Shown here: positions 27,640-37,257 of the stretch, one piece after another
How positions within the stretch are numbered: position 1 is the first letter of the stretch
Layout of the letters: each line of letters opens with the position of its first letter
Assembly: GCF_000178855.1 (NCBI RefSeq)
Contig: NZ_ADVG01000001.1
Location: 1,302,001 to 1,366,000, forward strand
Direction of reading: 5' to 3'
Origin: Ktedonobacter racemifer DSM 44963
Lineage (GTDB): Bacteria > Chloroflexota > Ktedonobacteria > Ktedonobacterales > Ktedonobacteraceae
Length of the DNA: 64,000 bases
Program-made: the position numbers and the translations under genes
The notes under the pieces: generated by a model
Told to the model about the DNA's origin: nothing
The model's input: the letters and a program-made list of their open reading frames with translations, nothing else
Database searches by the model: none

Positions 27640-28416
27640 ATGAGTATCGCCAGCGATTTTCATAACCATATTGTGCGTAGCTCAGCGCAACAGATGGTTG
27701 AGGCAGCCAGAAACAAAGACATACGCGTTCTGGGACTCTCAGAGCATGTCTTCCAGATGCGCGAAGCCCATCCCCATCTGCTGCATATGCCTCTGGAAGG
27801 GCCGATACTCGCCTATGCAGACTATGTAGAGGAGGTCCAGGCTGCCGGAAAAAACAGGGATGTCGAGGTACGCCTGGGTCTGGAGGTCGATTTTATCCCC
27901 GAGCAGAACGAGGTTATCCAGAGCACCCTTCAGGGCTTGCCCTGGGATTTTCTCATTGGTTCAGTCCATGAAGTCGATGGAGTCCTCTTTGAGAGCCTTC
28001 ACGACCTCGAACGTGCCGAGGGAGAGCGTCTCTGGTCCAGGTACTATACCTTGCTGCGCGCCGCTGTCCGAAGTGGCTATTTCAGTGTCGTCAGCCATCC
28101 CGTGCGTATGCGCTCCACCAATCCCTATCTGCCCGCCAACCTGGACGAAGAGCTGGAGCAGCTGGCCGCTGACGCAGCAGAGTATGATGTCGCGCTCGAA
28201 GTCAATGGCTATGATACCCTGACCTACATCAATCTTGTCCGCCGCCTGGCGCGGGCCTGCGCGAACCATCATACCGCCATCAGCGTTGGCTCTGACGCGC
28301 ACAATCCTACGCAGGTCACGCAGGCACATCACTATATAGAGCCGCTCTTACGCGAAGCCGGGATCACCTCCATCCGTACCTGGCGCCAGCGCGTTCCAGA
28401 AGAGATGGCATTCTAA
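27640..28416 (+). CDS. PHP-domain phosphoesterase (HisJ-like), 258 aa
   Basis: Metal-binding motifs of the PHP superfamily are in place: DFHNH near residue 6, GLSEHVF, GLEVDFIP, GSVHEVDG, SHPVRM and a final VGSDAHNP. This is the layout of histidinol-phosphate phosphatase HisJ, although no his genes are nearby, so the substrate is open. GAGGAGG precedes the ATG by six bases. It is the second gene after the methyltransferase, and ends at a hairpin shared with the convergent anti-sigma gene. Confidence 0.88.
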   Translation: MSIASDFHNHIVRSSAQQMVEAARNKDIRVLGLSEHVFQMREAHPHLLHMPLEGPILAYADYVEEVQAAGKNRDVEVRLGLEVDFIPEQNEVIQSTLQGLPWDFLIGSVHEVDGVLFESLHDLERAEGERLWSRYYTLLRAAVRSGYFSVVSHPVRMRSTNPYLPANLDEELEQLAADAAEYDVALEVNGYDTLTYINLVRRLARACANHHTAISVGSDAHNPTQVTQAHHYIEPLLREAGITSIRTWRQRVPEEMAF

Positions 28417-28419
28417 GGG

Positions 28420-28449
28420 GCAGAATGCAACCTCATGGCTGCATTTTGC
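28420..28449. terminator. Hairpin between convergent genes
   Basis: Arms 28420-28432 and 28437-28449 pair with two mismatches around TCAT. It begins four bases after the PHP stop and overlaps the last codons of the anti-sigma gene. Confidence 0.6.
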
Positions 28450-30007
28450 TCCAGCCCAGCCAGGTGGAAGACACTGTGGAGGTGTTGGCCTGTTGCGACC
28501 ACGGGAACACTTCCTGCGCCCCGCCAGTGGTAAGATCGCTTAGCCAGTAACGCTGTGTGTTACTGGCATACTGGCCGCCTGTGAGAAGATAATGCGCATA
28601 GGGGGAGAGAAGCACATTTTCGAATGGAATAGCATTGGCCCCTGGAGCGACATTCTGGATGCGCGCCTTCACCTGCTGAGTAACAACGTCAATTTTGACC
28701 AGTTGCCATTGCCCCTGAATATTGCGTATGGTCATAGGAGCATTATCCTGGTCGAAGCCCACCAACCCCTGGTCCTGTGAAAAGAGATAACTGCTTCCAC
28801 CATCAATTCCCACGGCATATATGCCAACCCGGCCAGCAGATCCCGACGTGTAGTAAATAGCCTGACCATCTGGTCGGAGCCAGAATTGCGCCCGCGCCGC
28901 TGTTGATTGCGTCACCACCTGTTGCGCGCCGCTCACCAGGTCAATGCGCTTGAGTTGCGTACTCCCTCCCTGCACCAGGGAGAAGTACAGATTATCTTGA
29001 TAGTAGAAAAGCAAACGTGTAGCGCTAATGCTGTAAGGCAGGTGTTCGACTTTGTTGTGAGCAACATCGACACGCATCAGAGAGTGAGGCGTCATAGCGA
29101 AAAGGTAGCGATCATCCGTCGACCAGACCGCGTTATACTCACCACCACTACTGCGCCGCCCTCCCTCAAGCCGATAGGCCTGGCCCGTCAAGAGGCGATA
29201 GACAGTATATTGCCCATCATAGCAATGATAAAGCATATTCTTGCCGCTATGCGCGATTGCGTCCGCCTGAGCGTTATCGCAGCTCGTGCTCGTTATTACA
29301 CGCTGTTTGCCACTGAGTGGGTCGAAGACCACAATCTGCTGCTTCCCACTCTGTGCTACGAGTGCGACAGCCGAAGACCAGTCGCTGGAAAAGCTCAAGT
29401 TGGGTGCGGGAGCGGGTGGCAATACCACACCATTGTCTGCGGTTTGAGTAGCGGATGAGGTATTGGATGTAGTCTGGAGCATTCCCGTACGCAGCCAGGC
29501 CAGGCGGCTAAAGAGACCAAAGGAAAGAATAATCACCGCGGCAACCGCAACCAGGGCTAATCCTTTGTTGAAGGATCGATGCCTGGAAGGAGCAGGAAAG
29601 GGGAGATCAGAGACAGTAGGCTCCGCAGACTTCGCTGACAGTACATGAGGAGGCTGAAGTATTGGAGCGCCCTTCGCCTGCTGGCGTGACTCGGCACGCA
29701 CGGCCTGGAGAATGTTATCAACCGTTGAGGGGACTTCTTGCTCCGCGCGCGCTAAATATTCGCGCAACATACCTCGCCCAAGCTCACGCGTACGCCGGGC
29801 CTGCTTAAGGGTTTCGCGACAGGAGGCACAATGAGGAAGATGCGCGCGAAGATGCTGCAGAAGTTGTGCATCTACATCGCCATCATGTACCAATTCAAAT
29901 TCAGAGATCCACTCTCCATCTAAAACATCCGCCAGGCGCTCGCAGTCCTTACTCCAGGGGCAAGGCACCTGATTCCCATCCACAACACTGGGCCTACCGT
30001 CCTTCAT
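28433..30007 (-). CDS. Zinc-finger anti-sigma factor with a periplasmic propeller-like domain, 524 aa
   Basis: The N-terminal cytoplasmic part has the ZAS-type signature (LLQHLRAHLPHCASCRETL, about residues 58-76). One membrane helix follows (LALVAVAAVIILSFGLFSRLAW, about residues 157-178). A long outer domain then shows repeated beta-strand units with Asp-rich turns (VFDPLSGKQRV, YLFAMTPHSLMRVD, IYYTSGSAGRVGIY), like a six- or seven-bladed propeller. Such proteins hold an ECF sigma factor until an envelope signal arrives. GGAAGG before the ATG at 30007 favours it over the upstream open frame. Its cognate sigma gene is probably the one at 34886, now separated by IS elements. Confidence 0.82.
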   Translation of the reverse strand: MKDGRPSVVDGNQVPCPWSKDCERLADVLDGEWISEFELVHDGDVDAQLLQHLRAHLPHCASCRETLKQARRTRELGRGMLREYLARAEQEVPSTVDNILQAVRAESRQQAKGAPILQPPHVLSAKSAEPTVSDLPFPAPSRHRSFNKGLALVAVAAVIILSFGLFSRLAWLRTGMLQTTSNTSSATQTADNGVVLPPAPAPNLSFSSDWSSAVALVAQSGKQQIVVFDPLSGKQRVITSTSCDNAQADAIAHSGKNMLYHCYDGQYTVYRLLTGQAYRLEGGRRSSGGEYNAVWSTDDRYLFAMTPHSLMRVDVAHNKVEHLPYSISATRLLFYYQDNLYFSLVQGGSTQLKRIDLVSGAQQVVTQSTAARAQFWLRPDGQAIYYTSGSAGRVGIYAVGIDGGSSYLFSQDQGLVGFDQDNAPMTIRNIQGQWQLVKIDVVTQQVKARIQNVAPGANAIPFENVLLSPYAHYLLTGGQYASNTQRYWLSDLTTGGAQEVFPWSQQANTSTVSSTWLGWSKMQP

Positions 30008-30164
30008 GATTTCCTTCCTGATCGAGACCAGCATTTCCCAATCACACTAGCTATCCGTGGGACTTGCACCCTGATTTCATATCTCTCGTGATTAGGATCA
30101 CTCTCTCTATACACTACTGCTACTATCCCTAATTGGCGTAATGCTCTACGCTTTTCTTTATAGT

Positions 30165-31830
30165 GACACTCCGCATCGGCAAAAGCCGAGCAGCTTCTGA
30201 CACTGTGCCGTAGTCGGGTTCATGAGACAGGTGGCGTAGCCACTACTCAAAGTGAACCCGTAGTTGGGACGCAATATCTGGGAGAGGCGCACCCATCCGG
30301 CGCTTTCTCCCTTGGGCGGTGCCATGCCCGTTGGTCTGATCTCCGCGCCTGGCCGCAGGGAGAGATGGTCCCATCTGGCGTTTGGCATCCTGGGAGGTCC
30401 CAACACCTGTCTCTTTCGAGACTCTGCTTGCACATCGCACAGCAGGAGGAGGCTTTTCTTTCTGAGGTTCTTGCATACGTTCGATCAAGCGTTGTCCGAT
30501 TCTCAAACTGGCATTGCGGTCGGCATGATCGCGCATCTGGCATTGTGGGCAGAGACAGAGCGCGGCGCCGGGGGTGTAGCCTTCCACAGGGTGTCCCTGG
30601 TTATAGCGAACGACAGCAGCGTGACAGCGATGGCATTCTCTGCTCGTATTGCGAGGATTCACACGGCAGGTGATGATGCCGCCTGCATGCCAGGCTTTGT
30701 ACGTTGCGTAGCGGAACATGCGCCCTTTCATCCAGTAGGCGCGTTTGGTATTGCTCCGGCGCGAATACGTGCCCTTCTCCGGTTGCAGGTTGCCCAGATG
30801 TTCAAAAACCAGGATGCTCGCCTTGTGCTCGCTCGCGAACTGGACAATGCGAGCGCTCACCTGGTGCGCGATCTGTTCGTCAACGTGCCTGATCTTCGCC
30901 CAGAGATCGGCATTGTCCTGTTCGTTCTCGGCAATGATGCCAGTCTGTGATCGGTTGCGTGCAATGCGTCCAAGCAGTTGCTTCCTACAGCCCGATACCG
31001 CTGTGCCATTTCCGATGAAGGAAGTAGCCAGGATGGTGCCGTCAACTGTCTGGACGCTGCACACAGCGAGATGCTTGTCGAGATTGAGATCCACCGCGCA
31101 GAGACGCGTCTGGGCGGTGGTGAGTTGCTCTCCGCTCTTTGCGGGAGCCTCGAAGGTCTTCTCAATGGGAGTATGTAACCACCAGCGATCCCCCTTGCGA
31201 ACAAGCTGTGGACTGCCCATCGCGTACCCATCGGGGAGATCGCGACCGAGGAGGTGTACTTTGAGCCAGGACCAGCACGAGCCGGTCCAGACCTTGAGCA
31301 CGATACAATGCGTATGACGCTCACGCCAAAGGCTTGCGTAGAAGGGAACCGACTTGTTCCATGATCGGGGTGGGACTGGTGGTCGCTCCTTGAATGGCTT
31401 CTTCTTCCCTCCTGATCTCGTCTGTTTGGCTTCGTGTTTCTCCTTACGTGCTCGCCATGTTTTGAGGGAGGAGGAAAATGCGCGGGCCGAACCAAGGGCC
31501 GCATTGATGGCGGCCCGTCTGAACATCGCCGGGATATCTGGCGCGAGATCGGTGAGTGGCATGATCGGATGGGGGTTCGCACCCGTTCCATGGGTGAGTT
31601 TCTCCAGGGCCGTGAGGGCCTCCTTATTTTTGAGGGCCAGAAGACCTTCGTGTGCCTGAATACAGTCGAAATAAAAGGCCACGACGCGATTGAAGAGGAC
31701 CTGGTTTGCCGCGAAGTAGGCAGCATACTGCGGCGGATGGTGCAACGCCTGCCTGATGGCTTTCGTGGCTTTTGCCATTTTCAGTACCTCCTCTCACAAA
31801 ATATATGCTATCTCTCGTAGAGAATACTCT
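30165..31830 (-). mobile_element. IS605-type tnpB-only element (approximate ends)
   Basis: It holds an intact tnpB and, past its stop, nested hairpins (near 30220-30262 and CTCGGCTTTTGCCGA at 30179-30193), which fit the omega RNA scaffold and right end. The left end is near 31800-31830, where a small hairpin lies. No tnpA is present, so movement would need one in trans. Confidence 0.6.
30243..31778 (-). CDS. tnpB: TnpB RNA-guided nuclease, 511 aa
   Basis: All TnpB motifs are present: CAVDLNLDKHLAVCSV (Asp), ILVFEHLGNLQP (Glu), the zinc ribbon ECHRCHAAV and CLCPQCQMRDHADRNASLRIG with the last catalytic Asp. At 511 residues it is longer than usual. The last 70 residues are repetitive and basic, so the coding end probably overlaps the guide-RNA scaffold. 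It differs clearly from the other three tnpB genes in this window. Confidence 0.88.
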   Translation of the reverse strand: MAKATKAIRQALHHPPQYAAYFAANQVLFNRVVAFYFDCIQAHEGLLALKNKEALTALEKLTHGTGANPHPIMPLTDLAPDIPAMFRRAAINAALGSARAFSSSLKTWRARKEKHEAKQTRSGGKKKPFKERPPVPPRSWNKSVPFYASLWRERHTHCIVLKVWTGSCWSWLKVHLLGRDLPDGYAMGSPQLVRKGDRWWLHTPIEKTFEAPAKSGEQLTTAQTRLCAVDLNLDKHLAVCSVQTVDGTILATSFIGNGTAVSGCRKQLLGRIARNRSQTGIIAENEQDNADLWAKIRHVDEQIAHQVSARIVQFASEHKASILVFEHLGNLQPEKGTYSRRSNTKRAYWMKGRMFRYATYKAWHAGGIITCRVNPRNTSRECHRCHAAVVRYNQGHPVEGYTPGAALCLCPQCQMRDHADRNASLRIGQRLIERMQEPQKEKPPPAVRCASRVSKETGVGTSQDAKRQMGPSLPAARRGDQTNGHGTAQGRKRRMGAPLPDIASQLRVHFE

Positions 31831-31894
31831 GCTGATGTGAAATTGCCAAACATGTGTTCTATTCGTGCTATGTTTGATAAGGGCTCAAGCCCAA

Positions 31895-31955
31895 TAACAC
31901 GCCTCACTACGGTCTAAAGAACCGTGGCTTGCGGCGGGCTAAAGCCCTATCCTGT
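31895..31955 (-). mobile_element. Orphan IS605-type end
   Basis: Two adjacent hairpins (ACGGTCTAAAGAACCGT and GGGCTAAAGCCC) have the CTAAAG loop characteristic of IS200/IS605 ends. The second supplies the stop codon of the truncated recombinase upstream, so it is an insertion or deletion scar. Confidence 0.55.
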
Positions 31956-32750
31956 CAGCTTTGGGATAAGTATCTTTGTATTCCAGGCACCACTTGATAA
32001 AAGTCGCCCTTTCAGCTTCCAAAGCTAGCCAGTCTTTTTGATCCTTTTCGACCTCCTGTAAGCCTGCATGCAATTTCTCTATCTGCTTCTCTAGCTTGCC
32101 TAGCTCTTCAATTACAAGGTTTCTAGCTGTCCCTCTGATAAGGGGATTTGTTAGATCCTCGACAAGATTTTTTTGTGTCTCCTGTGCTGTGGCAAGGCTG
32201 TTTTTTATCGCCTTTAGATCTGCCTGGCCGTTATATTGTTTCTTAACAGCCTCCATTGCTTCTTGCACTAATGAAAAATCCTTGATAATTTCTCCTACAA
32301 CCTCCCATACAGCCGTATCAATAATACTCACATTAATAGTAACGCCCGGGCAAGCCTCTTTGTTTCGTATGCGTTTTCCGCATCCGTACCGAGCTTTCCT
32401 TAGCCTTGCAGCCTCAGGATCTAACATGTCTTTTTTGCTAATATACGGATCAAAGCCCCGTCCAAAGAGATGTCCTCCACAATAACCACAGATAAGAAAT
32501 CCTGACCTCAATAGATATGCCTCTGGATGGGGATTTTTCCTGGCTGCCTCTTGTTTATTTATTTCAAGTTGTTCCTGTGCCGCTTGAAAGGTTTCATCAT
32601 CGATGATAGCAGGAACGACACCTTCTGGCAGCAAAATTTGTTCCTCAATAGGACGTAAAACTTTAGTACTAGTTTGCGGTGCGAAATGGACCCCTTCGAC
32701 CCGCTCCACAAGCCAATCGTCTTTCTGGAAATCTGTCCGAGTGATTCAAG
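31939..32750 (-). pseudogene. C-terminal fragment of a large serine recombinase
   Basis: The fragment covers the recombinase domain (RPIEEQILLPEGVVPAIIDDETF), the zinc ribbon (FLICGYCGGHLFGRG and GCGKRIRNKEACPG) and the coiled coil (LGKLEKQIEKLHAGLQEVEK). The N-terminal catalytic Ser domain is absent: in frame, upstream of 32750, a TGA occurs. The C-terminus is also cut: its final residues RIGL and stop come from the IS605-type end hairpin. Large serine recombinases integrate phages and elements, so this was an integrase or intron-like element now dead. Confidence 0.85.
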
Positions 32751-32843
32751 TCACTTCTCAGGGGGCTTGATATGGTTAAGTTTATATACCATAAACCAGC
32801 CTAGGGAGCGGATTCAGGCATTTCGCACCGCAAACTAGTACTA
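32664..32843. repeat. 25-bp perfect inverted repeat
   Basis: The segment 32664-32688 is the exact reverse complement of 32819-32843, with 130 bases between. The first copy is coding sequence of the recombinase fragment. The second is a duplicated inverted piece just upstream of it. Confidence 0.85.
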
Positions 32844-32904
32844 TTAGTTGTATCATACCTAAATTGATACGCCTTTCCTATGTACCAAGTATTACAGAGA
32901 ACGC

Positions 32905-34722
32905 GGCGAGAAAGCCCCGGTCATTGATGCCGGGGATGAATCACCGCCTCTGCTGGATGAGAGGAAAGAGAGCAGGGTCAGATACCTAGAACTTGCGTTC
33001 TTCCCGTTCCTCTGGTACAATAGATGTCAGTGGATCGAGATCATGTGTATGTTCGAAGAAGGGGCCACAATGCCGAAGAAGTGTCAGGGACAATGCAAGA
33101 AGAAGGAACAGCAGGAGAAGCGACCTGCGACCCCCACCTTTCTGCTCGAGTTGCCTCTGGCCGTCGATGCAGGGCAAGCCGCCCGCCTGCGCTCCCATCT
33201 GGAAGCCGCTCGTCAGCTCTACAACGCCATCCTCTTCCAAGGACAACAGCGCCTGCGCCGCATGAGGTCTGACTCCGCCTGGCAAGAGGCCCGTGCCCTT
33301 CCTCGCACCCACAAAGCGGAACGAGCGGCAGCCTTCTCCGCCTTGCGCAAAACGTATGGCTTCTCCGAAGCCGCCCTGCATGAAGCCGTCAAGGGGCTGC
33401 GCGTGGGCTGGATTGCCGAGCACATCGAGGCCGTGCTGGCCCAAACCCTGGCCACTCGCGCCTATCGTGCCCTCAACCGCGTCTGCCTGGGCAAAGCGAA
33501 ACGCGTGCGTTTCAAGAGCCGAGGACGCGGCTTCTCCAGTCTCGAGAATAAGCGCAACGATACCAGCCTGCGCTTCGTCCTGCAACCACCCGAGGAGGGA
33601 AACGCAGGGTCTCTGCTCTGGAACGGAGACCAGCTGCCCGCCCTCATCGATTGGAAGGATGAAGTGGTGACCCATGGGCTCAGGCACCGCATCAAGTATG
33701 CCCGCCTCATCCAGCGTCCTGCCAGCAGCCCCAGAGCGGCGGGTGCTGATGAAGAGGGGTATCGCTACGTCGTGCAACTGGCACTGGAGGGCAAGCCCCA
33801 CCAGAAGAAAAAGCACACGGTTGGCACGAGTATTGTTGGCGGTGACCTTGGTCCCTCCACCCTGGCCCTCTTTCCCCAGCAAGGGGAGGCAAGCCTGGAG
33901 GTGTTCTGTGCACAACTGGCGCCCGATGCCAAAGCCATTCGTCGCTTGCAACGGCAGATGGAGCGGCAACGAAGGGCGGCCAATCCTGAGAACTACGACG
34001 AGAAGGGGCGCATCAAAAAACAAGGCAAGAAAAAGCGGCACTGGAAGCAGAGTAAGCGCTACCAGGCCACCCGGCAACGCAAGGCGAGCAAAGAGCGCAA
34101 ACTCGTAGCGCATCGCAAGAGCCTGCATGGGCACAAAGTGCATCAGGTAGTGAAACTGGGCACCACCATCATCATCGAAAAGATTTCCTATAAGGCATGG
34201 CAGAGGCAGTTTGGCAAGAGTGTGGGACTGCGAGCGCCAGGGATGTTTGTCGAACTGTTGAGGCGCACCGTTGAGAGTACGGGCGGCATCCTGGTAGAAG
34301 TCCCCACACGCACCACCGCGCTGAGCCAGTGGTGTCATGGCTGTGGCAAGAAGCTCAAGAGCCGCTTTCGCAGCGTTGGCATCAGTGCGCGTGTGGCGTG
34401 GGTCCCGTGCAACGCGACCTGTATTCGGCGTTTCTGGCTGCCTACCTTGATCCAGCAGACCCCATTCCCTCGTGTGCCCGATACCAGGAGTATTGGGAAG
34501 GTGCGGAAGCGCGCCTGCGGGCAGCACACGAGCGTCTCACACAACGCGCGAAAGAGGGGCAGACCTTGCCCCGAAGCATGGGTTTGACTCGTGCGAGAGC
34601 GCGTCTGCCCGAAAGTTCAGGGGGACCACCACTAGAGCCAGCTTTCTTGCTGAAGCGAGAAGGACGGGAAGCGTGGGCCGAACCCCTGGAACCCCCGTCG
34701 CTTTAGCGCGGGGAGCTTCAGG
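32905..34722 (+). mobile_element. IS605-type tnpB-only element (approximate ends)
   Basis: A hairpin GCCCCGGTCATTGATGCCGGGG near 32908-32929 marks the left side. A typical right-end hairpin (CCCCGTCGCTTTAGCGCGGGG near 34687-34707) follows the frameshifted tnpB. No tnpA. Confidence 0.6.
33070..34706 (+). pseudogene. tnpB: Frameshifted tnpB
   Basis: The first frame gives the N-terminal body and two RuvC residues: VGGDLGPSTLALF (Asp) and IIIEKISYKAWQRQFG (Glu), then the first zinc pair WCHGCGKK. One base is missing near 34356. After that the normal sequence continues in another frame: EPLSQRWHQCACGVGPVQRDLYSAFLAAYLD, here given in part as HQCACG (second zinc pair) and QRDLYSAF (last catalytic Asp). 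The unshifted reading is nonsense. GAAGG lies about six bases before the ATG at 33070. A programmed shift or sequencing error are alternatives to mutation. Confidence 0.82.
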
Positions 34723-34775
34723 TGGAATGGGCTAAGATGGTGCTAGAGGAAAAACAGGGGGAGCCAAAGAAACAG

Positions 34776-34805
34776 AAAGCCCATCAATTATGATTGATGG
34801 GCTTT
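34776..34805. terminator. Bidirectional intrinsic terminator
   Basis: A 13-bp perfect stem (34776-34788 with 34793-34805) with a TATG loop, T-rich on both strands. It separates the IS605-type element from the end of the sigma gene. Confidence 0.85.
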
Positions 34806-34885
34806 TAGCGCTGTAGAGGAGAGGTAGGCACTCAGGAATTGAGGGTTGATAAAGCCTCCCACAGGGGTGAAAATCAAGAGGGGAA

Positions 34886-35545
34886 TCATGTGATTGTAGA
34901 ATCCTGGTCGAGACCAGCATACAGGCGTTGAAAGGCATGGCGCGCACGCGAAAGGCGACTGCGCACCGCTGCCAACGTATCTTGCATCATATCCGCTATC
35001 TCACTGTAGGAGAAGCCCTCAGCATCAAGCAGCAGGTAGAGCGCGGAATTGGATGGCAAACGCGCCAGGACGCGCCTGACCATATCCATTTCCACAACAT
35101 TGTCCTCAAAGCGAGGAGCCATGAGAGCCGCATCTTCAAGATTCCCCTCACCAGACTCTTCATCATAATCTACAGACGAAGCAAGCGAGACTACCGTTAC
35201 ATGCTTCTTACGCCGCCATTCACTCCGCAATTGATTGAGCGCAATGCGATACAACCAGGGAGCAAAGCGTAAATCGGCCCCACGCATACGTGGCAAAGCA
35301 CGGTAAACCGCTAAAAACGTCTCCTGACAGAGATCCTGGGTTAATTGCTCATCGTGAGTCATGCCATAGAGCATCCGCCGAATCTTAGGCTCATAGTACA
35401 TTACCAGAGCCTCAAAGGCTGGAATAGACCCCTGACACGCCTCCTCGACAAGTTGAGGCTCATTGAATACCGCGTTCATCGTCCCTCGCGCATCAGCGAT
35501 GGTGCTGTGCTCTAGGCCTCTACCTTCTACAATGCAAGTTGCCAT
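34886..35545 (-). CDS. ECF-type RNA polymerase sigma factor, about 219 aa
   Basis: Region 2 is clear: ALVMYYEPKIRRMLYGMTHDEQLTQDLCQETFLAVYRALP, here the DLCQETFLAVYRAL box and FAPWLYRIALNQLRSEWRRKK. Region 4 is RVLARLPSNSALYLLLDAEGFSYSEIADMM followed by TLAAVRSRLSRARHAFQRLY. The region linking them (VTVVSLASSVDYDEESGEG) is acidic. Possible starts are TTG 35563, ATG 35545 and ATG 35479; the last has AGGG close by but cuts little of the family's N-terminus, so the true start is open. The anti-sigma gene that normally follows lies 4.9 kb downstream, beyond the IS nest. Confidence 0.88.
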   Translation of the reverse strand: MATCIVEGRGLEHSTIADARGTMNAVFNEPQLVEEACQGSIPAFEALVMYYEPKIRRMLYGMTHDEQLTQDLCQETFLAVYRALPRMRGADLRFAPWLYRIALNQLRSEWRRKKHVTVVSLASSVDYDEESGEGNLEDAALMAPRFEDNVVEMDMVRRVLARLPSNSALYLLLDAEGFSYSEIADMMQDTLAAVRSRLSRARHAFQRLYAGLDQDSTIT

Positions 35546-35755
35546 ATGTTTGTTTCGAATCAAGAATTATATTGACGCTTATTCATATATTGAGACCAAT
35601 ATCAAATTGCCTCTTCCCCACATCATTTAGTCCAGGGTCAAGCCCCCTGTGAGTTATTATTCCTGATTTTTCACATTTTTACAGTGAGCTACTTCACAAT
35701 TTCGTGCCAATCGGCTCATTCGTTCAGCTTGTCACACCTCCTCCTCTTTTCCTGC

Positions 35756-36682
35756 TTATTCGTTCTCCAATCGATCACGCGCATACTGGGCAGCCTTCAT
35801 ATAGATGCGTTCAAACCAGTTGGTGAGATTCTCGCCCACGACTGTATAGGGAGCATCTCCCAGCTCGCGCAACATAGGGCTGGGACCTGGCAATTGAGCT
35901 GGACGGGGCGCGAAATCTTCAAGCTCCTCGCCCTCTTGCCAGAATGTATCGAGGCGTTCTTCTAGCGGCTGAAGTGGCACTGGTTGCGCAGCCAGGAGAA
36001 AGTCTTCAGCCTGAGAGAGCTCTTCCACCTGGCTGCGGCGCTGCTGTAACGCCTCACCAACCGCTTCCTTGCTACGCCCACGCAGGGTAAATAACATGAA
36101 GGGATCGCTATCAAACCGCTCTGCCAGTAAATAGTAGACCGCCGCGATATGCTTGCAGGGATTGGCCGGGTCTGGACAGGAACAGCTCGTGCTCAGATCA
36201 TCGCTTACTTCGGGGAAGAGCGAGATCCGCTCACGTACGAAAAGCGCCTCGATCTCCTGGGGCATCTCTCCTGAGAGCAGGCGCGCCGCCAGCAAGGCGT
36301 CTTGCGCCATGATGTCGAGAATATGCTCCCAATCCTGGTCACTGAGAGGAGAAAGATAAATAGCCACTTTATAGGGGCGGGGAGAACTTCCCTGCACACT
36401 TGCAGTCACACAGCCGGCCTTTACTTCGAGCGCGAGCACCTGGCCTGAGCGGGCATAACTGCGCCCACGGGCCAGGCGTGACCCTATTCCCAGGGCCTCT
36501 AGCGTCTCAAGCCAGCGTTGCGACCACCACCGGGTCCCGATCTGCCCACGCTTGCTCCTGGCCTTAATGCCCTGCTCGCTGCGTATAGGAGTGGTGGCAC
36601 GCCATCCATAGCCAGAATATCCCTCATCGTCGTCATCATAGCGGTATGGCCTGCTGCCATAAGATGATCTGCGCCTGGGCAT
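35756..36682 (-). CDS. SWIM zinc-finger protein, 308 aa
   Basis: The SWIM motif CSCPDPANPCKHIAAVYYLLAE (given here as CSCPDPANPCKH) lies at about residue 172. The N-terminus is Arg/Tyr/Asp-rich (MPRRRSSYGSRPYRYDDDDE), then RWWSQRWLETLEALG and GRSYARSGQVLALEV, as in the bacterial SWIM proteins encoded next to SNF2 helicases (B. subtilis YwqB beside YwqA). The open frame continues upstream into an IS3 relic, but the conserved protein starts at 36682. The likely SNF2 partner is at 44909-48115. Confidence 0.85.
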   Translation of the reverse strand: MPRRRSSYGSRPYRYDDDDEGYSGYGWRATTPIRSEQGIKARSKRGQIGTRWWSQRWLETLEALGIGSRLARGRSYARSGQVLALEVKAGCVTASVQGSSPRPYKVAIYLSPLSDQDWEHILDIMAQDALLAARLLSGEMPQEIEALFVRERISLFPEVSDDLSTSCSCPDPANPCKHIAAVYYLLAERFDSDPFMLFTLRGRSKEAVGEALQQRRSQVEELSQAEDFLLAAQPVPLQPLEERLDTFWQEGEELEDFAPRPAQLPGPSPMLRELGDAPYTVVGENLTNWFERIYMKAAQYARDRLENE

Positions 36683-36749
36683 CTTCTCACTCTGCCTTTC
36701 TAAATGTTTTGAGAAGTCTCCACATCTTCGATTGCGGTGAAAACATCCG

Positions 36750-37010
36750 CACACCGCACTGAGATACTCCAAAAAAGAATGGCGACGCTGACGATTGTAG
36801 AACGTTTCCCAGAGCTCGTTGATACCCTGAACTAGTGTATTGAGAGCCGCGATCTGAGTGATGTAGCAAACCAGGATCGGGATGGCGGCGAAGCAAGGCC
36901 ATACATAAGACGTTCTCAACCAGAGCTTCATCTTGCACTGGGACCATCGCCCCCCTACCAACGCTTCTCGTTTGTACTTGGGCATAAAAGCTCTTTTTGG
37001 CTTTTTTCAT
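36750..37010 (-). pseudogene. Decayed IS3-family transposase piece
   Basis: In one frame the DDE motif segment GLLHHSDRGSQYTSSGYQRAL is readable (given as HHSDRGSQYTS), and in another the C-terminal end ETFYNRQRRHSFLEYLS. The stretch between them that contains the last catalytic Glu is deleted. It abuts the start of the SWIM gene. Confidence 0.8.
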
Positions 37011-37072
37011 CTTTCCCCTCTTTCATGGCAAGTATACACGCATTTCATATCTCAATGAAAGTGGGAACAGAT

Positions 37073-37135
37073 CAAATGTCTTGCTCTCAACAGGGCATTT
37101 GACGCATCACTAAACTCCCTCCTTGCGGTATGCTT
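37073..37135 (+). promoter_or_regulatory. Conserved upstream element, copy 1
   Basis: The block beginning CAAATGTCTTGCTCT and ending GTATGCT matches 40390-40451 at roughly three of four bases, with the same internal order. It contains the inverted repeat TCAAATG/CATTTGA. Both copies precede a gene of the same membrane-protein family. Confidence 0.7.
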
Positions 37136-37257
37136 GGCATGTGAACGAATGCGGAGACAGCATGTTCAGAAGAACAGCCTGATGAACAAGAAGGCTGGAC
37201 ATACCACCCGGCAACGATGAGACCAGACGAGCACGTAAGCGTGTTCTCGACGTAACG

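Noticed and set aside
36687..36985. Extended N-terminus of the SWIM protein
   Set aside because: The extra 100 residues are IS3 transposase relic, including the QRRHSFLEYLS end, not part of the protein.
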